Source: Smittium mucronatum (taxonomy: Eukaryota; Kickxellomycota; Harpellomycetes; Harpellales; Legeriomycetaceae). From it: DNA of 21,114 bases. Location of the stretch: positions 1 to 21,114 of the forward strand of contig LSSL01004274.1 in NCBI GenBank assembly GCA_001953115.1, read 5' to 3'. The notes beneath the pieces are model-generated. The model ran no database searches. It was not told where the DNA came from and worked only from the letters and a program-made list of their open reading frames with translations. A program made the position numbers and the translations under genes. Shown piece after piece: positions 1 to 7,852 of the stretch. The number at the start of each line of letters is the position of its first letter. The first letter of the stretch is position 1.

Positions 1-30
1 TTATTGGCTAATTCAAATAAAAAAATCTAA

Positions 31-50
31 ATGAGAGAGAGAGAGAGAGG
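31..50. repeat. (GA)n microsatellite
   Basis: A short perfect GA dinucleotide tract follows the end of the RT relic. It is simple sequence with no gene attached. Confidence 0.8.
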
Positions 51-75
51 CCCCAGATAGCGTTTAGTAACTACC

Positions 76-342
76 CCATAATCCCAATGGCTGTTAAGCC
101 GCACTTGATTGCATTCACAGTCATTTCCCGTGTGTTCGACCAATCAAAATTTTATATATTGCCAACTGCATGTCGGTCTCGGAAAACAGCACAGCATCGC
201 CGGAAAAGAGCAGTCCAGATAACCTAAAAGCAAGTTAATGGACATACACACCTTGAATACCCTTGAAAAGATCGTTAATATAGGAATCGAAGAGTATCGG
301 AGAGGCTGGGCAGCCTTGTAGCAGTCCACAAGTCAAACCCCG
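76..342 (-). pseudogene. Non-LTR (LINE-type) retrotransposon reverse transcriptase relic
   Basis: The minus strand encodes the central palm region of a LINE-type reverse transcriptase. It begins near 342 and reads GLLQGCPASPILFD (327 downwards), then YINDLFKGIQG. An in-frame TAA at 237-235 follows, then SGLLFSGDAVLF near 216-181 and DMQLA near 174. A one-base frameshift near 148-145 separates this from WSNTREMTVNAIKCG (to about 98). In this family the order is RQGCPxSPxLF, then FADD, then VNxxKC, and all three are present in order. The catalytic FADD-like motif reads FSGD, so one of the two key aspartates is lost. The relic is about 90 codons, against several hundred for a full RT. There is no endonuclease domain and no start. 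It is a dead 5'- and 3'-truncated copy lying about 160 bp past the GH17 stop on the same strand. The family call is firm; the clade is not resolved. Confidence 0.82.
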
Positions 343-403
343 CATAAATAACGGAAAAAAAGACAAAAAACTAACCATAAACGAAACAAACAGCGTCTAC
401 ACC

Positions 404-409
404 TTTATT
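404..409 (-). terminator. Candidate polyadenylation signal of the GH17 gene
   Basis: The minus strand reads AATAAA about 95 nt past the GH17 stop and about 60 nt before the RT relic. It is the canonical fungal/eukaryotic positioning element, but such hexamers are frequent in AT-rich DNA. Confidence 0.35.
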
Positions 410-504
410 ATAGCACCCAAATAAATTAAATGTGCATCTTAAAGCAGAAAATGTAAGGATCAACTTAAAATAATCAAGCTTAATCAATCGAAATTTGCTT
501 CAGA

Positions 505-1854
505 TTAATTCAAAGGAGTAATCGCAACACACTTTCCTTCGGTTCTGGTTGGTGCTACGGAACACTTTCTTCTATATCTGGTTGATGCTACAGAGCATTT
601 TCCTCCGGCTATCGTCACAGACGAGGAAGAGTATGAGGTCATGGATGGGACAGCAGATGGTGATACAGAGGCGGTAGTCATTTGGGAACTAGAACTAACA
701 AATGCAGAAGGTGCAGTAGAAATGGTAGTTTGCATGGACGAGGTGCTAATAGTAGAGGAGCCAGTAGAAGTGGCACTAGCGGGGAGAGACGAAAAGGGGG
801 AAGAAGTAACGGATGGTGAAGCGGCGGCAGAGGAAGAAGCTGAAGGAGAAGCAGCTGAGGAAGAAGCTGAAGGAGAAGCAGCAGAGGAGGAATCTGAAGA
901 AGAGGCAGAAGAGGACGAAGCTGAAAGAGTAGATGAAGCTGAGGAAGCGATAGAGGAAGATGATGAGGTAGTGCCACAGGCAAACCATTGGCTACCAGGA
1001 TACTTTGGAGTCTTGTAATCAGACAAGAGAATACCGAAATTAGATTCAACTTGGTTTGACTGACCAGCAGAAGCCCAAGGTGCATCGAAAGCCTGGAACC
1101 ACAAATAATCCAAACCCTCGGCACGACTACGGCAAATAAACCCAGTCATATACGCGAAGGCATTGTCGAGGGAGGCGACTGAGGCACCGAAATTGTCACC
1201 AGCACTGGGCCACCCGGTTTCACCTACAACGACTTTCTTACCCTGAGAAATAGCCTTAATGCTATTAACGTGGGTGAACATAGTATCGACTGCCTGATCA
1301 ATGGTTACACCCTCCCAATATGGGAAGCCATTTACCATAACGAAATCAACGGAGCTAACGAGAGTAGAGTCAGTATATGGCCAAGTCTCAGCAGCAGTGA
1401 CGGGAATAGATGATAAACCAAGACCAGAAAGAGAAGTCTTCATCGATGCAACCTTGCTAGCGATCTGAGCACTTGTTTGTTCGCCTCTGTATATAGACTC
1501 GCTACCGACAATAACGGAAACAACATTCTGTTTGAAATCGAAAACTGTACTCAATCTTTGTACCTCAGCAAGCTCAGCTTGGTAGGTGGCATCGTTTGAA
1601 TCCACCCATACACCAAGATACAATTTCCATGAGGTCCCCTGCATGGCCCTGAGGACAGCCTCACCTTGCTGGCAGTCTATAGCACTGTAAATTCTAAGAG
1701 TGTTGGTGTAGGGACTCAAATTTGCAAGATCAGTTTTGACTTGATCGACATTGGCACATGAGCCATCTGCTCTCTTGGGGTTATAGTTCAATGCATTGAA
1801 AGTATTTTGGGCACTGACGACACCAACAAGGAAAGTAATGAATGAAAATCTCAT
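505..1854 (-). CDS. Secreted GH17 beta-1,3-glucanase/transglycosylase with Ser-rich tail
   Basis: The 449-residue product is a glycoside hydrolase family 17 enzyme of the fungal Bgl2/Scw type, expected to cut or re-link beta-1,3-glucan in the cell wall. Residues 1-15 form a signal peptide with likely cleavage at VSA|Q. The GH17 barrel covers about 17-293. The proton donor is E119 in VGSES, and the nucleophile is E212 in VGETGWPS. W259-W260-type aromatic residues and WFQAFDAPW (252-260) are also typical. C33, C61, C241 and C293 may form disulfides. Residues 296-415 are Ser/Ala/Thr-rich, a likely O-mannosylated stalk. The tail (417-449) holds three 11-residue repeats, each with a Lys-Cys. There is no hydrophobic C-terminus, so no GPI signal. 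The frame is uninterrupted and intronless. The start is the first ATG, directly before the signal peptide. The exact paralogue (Scw4, Scw11 or EglC-like) cannot be settled by eye. Confidence 0.93.
   Translation of the reverse strand: MRFSFITFLVGVVSAQNTFNALNYNPKRADGSCANVDQVKTDLANLSPYTNTLRIYSAIDCQQGEAVLRAMQGTSWKLYLGVWVDSNDATYQAELAEVQRLSTVFDFKQNVVSVIVGSESIYRGEQTSAQIASKVASMKTSLSGLGLSSIPVTAAETWPYTDSTLVSSVDFVMVNGFPYWEGVTIDQAVDTMFTHVNSIKAISQGKKVVVGETGWPSAGDNFGASVASLDNAFAYMTGFICRSRAEGLDYLWFQAFDAPWASAGQSNQVESNFGILLSDYKTPKYPGSQWFACGTTSSSSSIASSASSTLSASSSSASSSDSSSAASPSASSSAASPSASSSAAASPSVTSSPFSSLPASATSTGSSTISTSSMQTTISTAPSAFVSSSSQMTTASVSPSAVPSMTSYSSSSVTIAGGKCSVASTRYRRKCSVAPTRTEGKCVAITPLN
529..611 (-). repeat. 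33-bp tandem repeat encoding the GH17 C-terminal tail
   Basis: Units lie at 529-561 and 562-594, with a partial third unit from 595. The first two match at about 25 of 33 positions. Each encodes 11 residues around a KCSVA-like core, placing cysteines at 420, 431 and 442 of the GH17 protein. The period is a multiple of three, so the frame is kept. It looks like a local duplication at the 3' end of the gene. Confidence 0.75.
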
Positions 1855-1970
1855 TGCTATCGTTTAATTGAACGTAAGAACCCGGATATGTAGGAAAATA
1901 AAATTCGCGTTATAATGTATTTGGTGAATATACAAAGCCTTTCATTTCTTAAATTTTTTGTCCATAATCG

Positions 1971-1980
1971 CCTTTATATA
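1971..1980 (-). promoter_or_regulatory. Candidate TATA box of the GH17 gene
   Basis: The minus strand reads TATATAAAGG here, about 117 nt upstream of the ATG at 1854. That spacing suits a fungal TATA element with a short leader. AT-rich surroundings make chance matches common, but the AAAGG flank is a good match to consensus. The start context has a purine at -3 (G). Confidence 0.4.
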
Positions 1981-2981
1981 TGCATTTGGTATTAATAATG
2001 AAGTTGTCAAGATTTCCTCGATAATTATAACTTTTCAATAGTCTTTGGTTAACATTCACCACTAAGCGTACATCCATCGATACAAAATATCATGAGCTAT
2101 AAATCTCGGTAATAATTTTATAGCACGCAATGATATTCAAAGTGATTGGGATAATGAGTTGATGAAATTTTGGGTATATCTACATCAAATGAAACTAAAG
2201 TGAGTAGACTAACACATATATTATTGGGTAAAAATTTTAACATAATCAGGATTCCAATTAAGAAAAGTTATAAATATAACCAACCAATAAAATATAAAGG
2301 TTAAAGATATTTTTTGCATATTCCAGTCCAAAGGGAAATAAGCAGGGTACCCAGTCTTTAAAGGCATCTATTCCAATTCATGTTAATTTCAAATAACTGC
2401 AATAATTAATTCAATTGACACTGAATGATAGCAGAAAATGGAAGCTCGTAGATTTGAGCCTTTAATAATAGCCTAAACCTCTAAAACCCAACTGATGGAA
2501 ATTTTACATTTAATTGGTAAAAATTTAACCAATAAACAAATTAAAAGTTTGATAAAATATAATATTGGCGGATAAATAGGATAAAAATCCTTTCAGGGTT
2601 AGTTAGCAAAATGAGTCTATATTTTCCGAAATACAAGAAAATTTGATTTCAAGTATTCCCGAGAAATTGCGATGATTTTATTTATTATCAGTTGGAAATC
2701 GAAATATTGCACAAATAGGAGCACAGCATAGTTTTGGGTCTCGAATAGGGTACTTCCTCCTCCCTTTATCAAAATAAGAAAATATAGTACTAGTACAATC
2801 ACAACTTTTATAAACTTACTAACCTAAGCTTTTTAATTAATCGTAACCCAAAAAATACAAATACACTCCGAATTGGCATATTTTAAGGAATATCATTTGT
2901 TAGCTGAGTAAATTTTCCAATTAAAGTACATCTCATGTAATACATACCAAAAAGTTACTATTACTCAAAGCGTTATATATA
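1981..2981. other. Intergenic, AT-rich, no gene recognised
   Basis: This is the region upstream of the GH17 promoter. No long open frame or RNA gene is visible. A small inverted repeat (TTGGT...ACCAA, 2515-2533) is present. The phrase ATTGG(G)TAAAAATTT(T)AAC occurs near 2223 and again near 2513. A stretch near 2155-2190 (GATGAAATTT...ATCAAAT) resembles the end of the repeat pair at 4871-5031 and 6405-6591, so this is probably old repeat debris. Confidence 0.5.
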
Positions 2982-3246
2982 TGGGAGATTCCTTTAGAGA
3001 ACGGACACCTTACTATTAAATTTTTACTATTTTCCTAATTTGGAAAGACTGAGATAAGATCCGGTGTTAATTTATTCGAAATTCAAAATATGAATTTTAG
3101 AGGCTGATTTTCTACTGGTAAAGTGTTGAAATTTATTAGAGCCAGCATGTTTTTCTATTTCTATTGGACTGTTTTTTTTTATAAATGCAAGTATAGCCAA
3201 TAGTATACACAATAAAAAAAAGTCTGGTCTTCAAAAGAATCTCCCA
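2982..3246. mobile_element. MITE-like element, copy 1
   Basis: The element is about 265 bp, opens with TGGGAGATTC and closes with GAATCTCCCA. The terminal inverted repeats run about 25 nt with roughly 20 matches. The flanks ATAT (2979-2982) and ACAT (3246-3249) could be a decayed 4-bp target duplication. The interior has no coding capacity. It aligns along its length with 5584-5836, sharing for example the AAATTTTACTAT...CCTRATTTGGAAA block, the TATTTCTAT block and the AAAAAAGTCTG end. It is most simply a non-autonomous DNA transposon; the superfamily is unknown. Confidence 0.72.
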
Positions 3247-4870
3247 CATAGCTCGACTTCAGTAAGCCTAATGTATTAAACAAACCTTCACATTCGAGAA
3301 AATCATTGCTATTTCTCTTTATTATTTATTTTCAATCCCCCAAATGTTGCTAAAAAGATCAGCTAAGCAACATTCTTCGAATCAACATATTTTTGATTAA
3401 TGTTTGTTTTGTGCACAAGATAAAGCGATCAAGAGTTTCTATATATTGTGGACTGATGTCTTTAATTGATTTTTCATTGGTGCAATAATTTCGAAACGCA
3501 AAAAAAAAAATGTTGGGGCAGAAAATGAGGATTGGCAAAAACAAACCTATAGGCATTTCAGAATCCAAATTTATATACTTTCCCATTTGTAGCATTAATA
3601 TACTCCCATTTGGTGAAAAATGAAGCCAAACTGATACAACTGAGGAGTTTATTGCTGAGAATTTATACTGGTTATAGTATGAATGACTGTTTGTACTCCC
3701 AATTTTGAAGGGGGTAAAGGATCTAAAAGGGGAGGGAGAGGGAGGGGAGGTAAGAAAGAAAATCAGATGGCTAATTTGTAAATATTATTCATACGTTGTC
3801 CAATTTTCAAGTTTATTAAAGCTAACCTCTTCATAGACTAATTTGTGTCACTATTTTACAGCCAATACCCATATTTAATATATAAATCTAAAATAATCGA
3901 CAATAATAGGCGGATCAAGTTCGAGCTATAAATAATACATTATTTTTTTTCGAATTAAAGTATGTTAAGAGGGTTTTACTTATTTAGCTGCGTGATAAAT
4001 TTTGGGGACGAAGAGGTGGTAGAATTTGTTGTTGGTCGATACGATAAAACAAAGCCTTCTTTTCTGCTCAACCAATTGTTAAATTAAAAAAATGATTTTT
4101 CTTGTACTAAAAATCAGGTTCGCAGAAACTGAGAATTGGAAACAAATGGATTCTTTTACAGGATTGGTTTACATTTAATGGTAAGAACTGACAGCTAACG
4201 GAATGCGATTTGTTGCTCATGATTTTTGCTCTTTATTATAAGCTAGTTTTATAAATTATGGCATTTGAAATATCTACAAAATTAGCCAATATTACCGCTT
4301 TGCGTTTACAGATACAGGCGTTTTTTTCTATGCAGAATTTATTTTTAAATTTAGATACAGGTGTAGAATACTTTTTTGTTTACCAAAACTTCGGTCTCGA
4401 ATTTCTCACTCTTATGGATGCGCCAAACAGTTGGGAATTTCCATTTTTGGAATAAAAATTTGTAAGGGTAAATTCTGAATGTTTATATTCAGAGCTTAAT
4501 TGACAAAAAGAAAAATCTTATGTATTTTTATTAATGACCATTTAATATTTGTTATATTTTGCTTAACTAGCAATAATTGCTAAAATTATTAACTTTTATA
4601 CATTAGGTTTGTTTTGATGTCCAGTTCTTTGTTAAAAGTATTAATCAGTTATATAAATGGAATCGTGTTATTGATAATTTACCAACGGAGTGCCTTTTTC
4701 TTAAATACTATGGTTTTATTTCTAGGTAAAATCGCTAGATTATTCAAAAGGATTAAGGCCAATTTTTTTCCAAGGAATTTAAAATGTTGATTTTCCAAGT
4801 GCTATCAATTTTTATTGCAAATATACTATCTGCACATCTAAGGGGAGACTGAAGCCATGCCCTAATTACA
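3247..4870. other. Intergenic between repeats, no gene recognised
   Basis: This stretch is AT-rich with no recognisable protein. Open frames at 3359-3595 (minus) and 4258-4455 (plus) match no family I know and are of chance length for this composition. It holds a G-rich tract at 3716-3750 and a perfect 8-bp hairpin (TGATTTTT / AAAAATCA, 4093-4116). Confidence 0.5.
3729..3747 (+). other. G-quadruplex-forming motif
   Basis: Four G-runs (3729-3732, 3734-3736, 3740-3742, 3744-3747) are separated by loops of A, AGA and A. This fits the canonical G3+N1-7 pattern with very short loops. It stands out in DNA that is otherwise very AT-rich. No adjacent gene gives it a role. Confidence 0.7.
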
Positions 4871-5031
4871 GAAAATTTCACCTGATTTTCGCCCACTGAT
4901 AATTTATTACCAAACACATTTTTTTAAAAGGCATATTCCATAAAAAATAGATATTTTTACTGGGTAAATACATTTTGATTTTAGTTTGTAATAAGCTGAA
5001 TAATTAGGCGAAATTTATGTAGGTCAAATAC
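4871..5031. repeat. Diverged dispersed repeat, copy 1
   Basis: This matches 6405-6591 at both ends. AATTTCACCT...CC opens both copies. The last 50 nt or so (AGTTTGTA...GC.GAA.A.TTAG..GAAATTT...TAG.TCAAAT) agree at about three quarters of positions. Copy 2 has about 30 extra bases in the middle. No coding capacity is seen. Confidence 0.6.
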
Positions 5032-5580
5032 CCTGACACTCCATATCCTACATAGTATACATCCCATGTATATTTACCTTTAGAATTTTAGATCGAGGAT
5101 GTGGGAAATTTCTGTGAATTACGAGCCAACTATCATTAGCTAGATTCATAAAACTAAATAAATTCTCAGCTAAAATATTTATAGCTGGGTTAGTAATTAA
5201 TTCAGTTTTGCATAAAGAATAAAATAATTATATTATCCCATCTTGATTACAAAAAATCTTCTAGTAACCACAGTTAGCTAACAAATGCCTCTAGGCTACT
5301 TGTGGAGGTAATGGGAAATACTAGGTCGAATTCGATTGATATCCATCTATCGCTTTCTTCTAGATGTGTTTTCTACTTATCCTTTCCCAGATACTTTTTT
5401 GGGGATATTGTCTTTATAACACCTTCTGGTCCGAAATCATTCTTTGTTTTTGTATCGTGTGGTGATAAATCATGCCATTATTTATATCTTTTATTTATGC
5501 CGCTACGCTTAAACCCGAGTTAAATTTACACTCCATTGTCCATATTGCTATATTTATCAAATTCTATTACACTCTTTAGT
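5032..5580. other. Intergenic, no gene recognised
   Basis: A 73-codon open frame at 5302-5523 begins with GTG and has no recognisable domain; I do not call it a gene. Nothing else stands out up to the second MITE-like copy. Confidence 0.5.
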
Positions 5581-5583
5581 AAA

Positions 5584-5836
5584 TGGGGGATTATCTTTGA
5601 GACTGGATATCTCTCTACATAAATTTTACTATCCTGATTTGGAAATAAGCACATAATACAATTTTTAAAACTATTGGTTATTGAAATCCCAAAAGGAATT
5701 TTCTATTAGGAAAATGCGAAAATGTTATTAGATCCAGAATGTATTTATATTTCTATCGGTTTATAGTTGTGATAAACTAATATTCAGCCAATGGTTTAAT
5801 TAGTAAAAAAAGTCTGATCTTGAAAAGAATCCCCCA
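5584..5836. mobile_element. MITE-like element, copy 2
   Basis: This is the second copy of the element at 2982-3246, about 253 bp and in the same orientation. It opens with TGGGGGATT and closes with AATCCCCCA. Taken as GGGGG...CCCCC, it is flanked by perfect AAAT direct repeats (5581-5584 and 5836-5839), the expected mark of insertion with a 4-bp duplication. The inverted repeats match at about 16 of 24 positions. The interior is non-coding. Confidence 0.72.
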
Positions 5837-5839
5837 AAT

Positions 5840-6404
5840 AAGAGCACAGAGTTCACAATGGCGATGAGAGAATTAAGAATCTTACCACTATAAAGATACA
5901 AGCTTAGGTTCGGCATAATTATATCATTCAGCAGTTTCGATTAATCATTATTAATACCACTATTTATATCTCTAGACATCTAATGATGCTCATATCTGGC
6001 CAGATTGCGAATAATTAGACCAATTCCTTAACCCCTTTCCGGGAAGATTGTAATAAAAATATCTTTCTTTTTCATTCAATATTATCATTAGTATGATGCT
6101 TAAGCACATTGTTGGGTAAACCGAGAAATTGGGTTGATTAAATTTTTGATACATTTTAATATCGATGTGGTACAAATCTGGTCCCTCTAAAGTTTAAAAC
6201 CCGGAATGCTTTGCTTCACTAGGTTAGTTATTATTAGAAGGAATCAAAGTAAAATATATTTGTTCATATCAAATAAAGTGACAATTTCTACAATGTGGAA
6301 ATGAAGAAGTATATATATTGGCATTAGAAGATGGGAAAATTTAGTCCACCAGCCGAAAAAAAAGTATAAAATATTAGGTTTGTGTGTTTTTTTTTGGTTA
6401 AGAG
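5840..6404. other. Intergenic, no gene recognised
   Basis: This is AT-rich spacer between the second MITE-like copy and the dispersed repeat that precedes the RT relic. I see no open frame with recognisable features. Confidence 0.5.
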
Positions 6405-6591
6405 GAATTTCACCTTTTTCCAATCGACCTAAATTATATTTAAACTAACATTTTCCCGTTAAAATTTCAAGGCTAAATGCAGCTTTCCAAAGGTATATTT
6501 TAGAAGAATTCTCTGTATTTGTTGGCCAATTCGATTTTTGTATCAGTTTGTATAGGCAGAACAGTTAGATGAAATTTCATTTAGATCAAAT
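6405..6591. repeat. Diverged dispersed repeat, copy 2, abutting the RT relic
   Basis: This is the partner of 4871-5031. It ends at the shared ...TCAAAT block (6586-6591) and is followed within 15 nt by a poly-T run (about 6605-6618) and then by RT-coding sequence. It contains the ATG at 6569 that seems to open the RT frame, so that ATG comes from repeat sequence and is not an authentic RT start. Confidence 0.58.
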
Positions 6592-6634
6592 TCTTGAGGA
6601 CGCTTTTTTTTTTTTTTGGTATTTTTTTAAATCG

Positions 6635-7075
6635 CGTTTTTATTTTAGATTAATTGGAAATTTAGACAAAGAAGAAGAAATAGTAGCAAAAACAGAAGCT
6701 GCGTTTAAAATCGGAGATGTTGATTCCAAACCTACTGACTACCTATTTAGACTGCGTCAAAGCTTCCCAATCTCACTTATACAGTTCGATTTCCATATCA
6801 ATGTTCTGATCAAAGATATTAAAGGTTCATCTGTCTGCGGACTCACTTATAGAATAATATGGCTGCGTTTTATCGATAGAGCCTTGATATTGACTGAATC
6901 CAAAACGGAAATGCAATTGGCATTAAATAAAATTACTAATTGTCTGAACGCATGGGAAATGAATGTGAATGAATCCGAGTGTGTTATAATGAGTGCAGAT
7001 GACCCCCAATCTGATATTAAATTGAAAGGAATCGAATTTTATTCCTGGGTAAGTTACGCCTCCTTTATGGTCTGA
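6635..7075 (+). pseudogene. LINE-type reverse transcriptase relic with an open frame
   Basis: The frame is open from 6569 to 7075 (168 codons), but only about residues 28-160 resemble a LINE reverse transcriptase. In order they are KTEAAFKIGD (41-50), a degraded RLRQSFPIS (61-69) where RQGCPxSP is expected, FDFHINVLIKDIKG (73-86), FIDR (101-104, nt 6869-6880) where FADD is expected, KTEMQLALNKI (112-122) and WEMNVNESEC (129-138). The same blocks occur in the relic at 76-342, so both come from one family. The motifs lack the Gly/Cys of RQGC and one catalytic Asp, so the enzyme would be inactive. The ATG lies in an older repeat. There is no endonuclease, no RNase H and no C-terminal zinc motif. 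Homology ends where the 0.8 kb repeat begins (7036). Confidence 0.8.
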
Positions 7076-7852
7076 GAGCCTTAGTACGCCTGAGGACTTT
7101 TTTAGTCACTTTATAGTTTACTATTATGTTCTAGTTAGTTTAATTGTTATTTTTTAATAAAATCGCTTTTATATTGTTGATTAGTATTTTTAACATCTTG
7201 GGTATTTTAATTTTTATTAGTTCATTTTTTTAGTTATCTTCGTGGATTTGTGATCATTACAAGTTAATCCAGTTTGTTTGTTAGTTCTTTTTTTATTTTT
7301 TTTTATTTTATTTTATCTTAATAAAGCCATTAGCTTATATAGCGCTATGGCCAATGTTATGCGCAACCATGAGTTGGCTGAGTCCGGTTCCTATCCTTAT
7401 GAATTTGTCCCGGAGGTTGACGCTTGGAGAGAGGTGACTTAAGATAGTGATAGCGATAGTGATAGTGATGCTTATTCGTCTATCTCTTCTGATTTTCCTG
7501 CGCTAGGCGATGGCTTAGACCCACCAGTTAGCCTGGAGGGAAAATAAGTGATGTAATATCTTGTATCGTATTTGCTGGGACTTTAGTTAATTTCTGGTTC
7601 CAAGCCCCTGGTAATGCTCTAGCCTATTATTCCTACCTTGGGGGGCTTTATAAAAACTTAGTGTTGTCAGTACAGGGAGCAACAGATGAAGTGTGGATAG
7701 GTAGAGTAAGAAAGTAGTACCCTCCCTAAGTTCCCTACCGGGTGAGAGCAATGAATGGGATAGAGATGTTGTATTAATTTTGCCCATCTTTAGTAACACA
7801 AAAACAGCGTATTAGCGATGTTTCTACCATTTTAACTGGTGTAGAGAATCAG
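7036..7852 (+). repeat. 0.8-kb dispersed repeat, copy 1 (degraded)
   Basis: This aligns end to end with 13838-14617 in the same orientation, starting at ATTTT..TCCT.GG and ending at AACTGGT.TAGAGAATC. The most conserved blocks are the 21 nt around TTATGCGCAACCATGAG (about 7358) and 23 identical bases at 7660-7682. The left 300 nt is T-rich and leader-like; the right half holds the protein relic described separately. No terminal repeats or convincing target duplication are visible. It begins exactly where RT homology stops, which suggests insertion into, or chimaeric joining with, the LINE relic. The element class is unknown. Confidence 0.75.
7347..7547 (+). pseudogene. Relic of an unidentified protein, copy 1
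   Basis: This opens MANVMRNHELAES at 7347 and matches the copy at 14124-14378 in MRNHEL.ES, YPY.F.PEV.A.REV and LDPPV.LEG. An in-frame TAA at 7440 follows 31 codons, and a second at 7545 follows LEGK. Between them a GATAGT/GATAGC hexanucleotide run (7443-7469) encodes a Ser-Asp repeat. The agreement is at protein level and the reading frame is shared, so a real protein is likely behind it. I cannot assign a family. The acidic, Ser-rich composition could suit a retroelement ORF1/Gag-like protein, but that is speculation. Confidence 0.55.

Noticed and set aside
144..329. 61-codon minus-strand frame
   Set aside because: It is an out-of-frame reading of the RT relic; the neighbouring frame carries the RT motifs.
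641..1124. Glu/Ala-rich open frame on the plus strand and Leu/Pro-rich frame on the minus strand inside the GH17 gene
   Set aside because: Both are shadows of the Ser/Ala codon repeats of the GH17 stalk and have no independent support.
3359..3595. 78-codon minus-strand open frame
   Set aside because: No family recognised; includes a poly-A-derived Phe run and is of chance length.
4258..4455. 65-codon plus-strand open frame with an ATG
   Set aside because: No motif, conserved copy or regulatory context supports it.
5302..5523. 73-codon plus-strand open frame
   Set aside because: Opens with GTG, an unlikely fungal start, and has no recognisable motif.
7049..7054. GTAAGT-type splice donor at the end of the RT frame
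   Set aside because: It lies at the edge of the dispersed repeat, no matching acceptor joins coding sequence, and the RT is dead.
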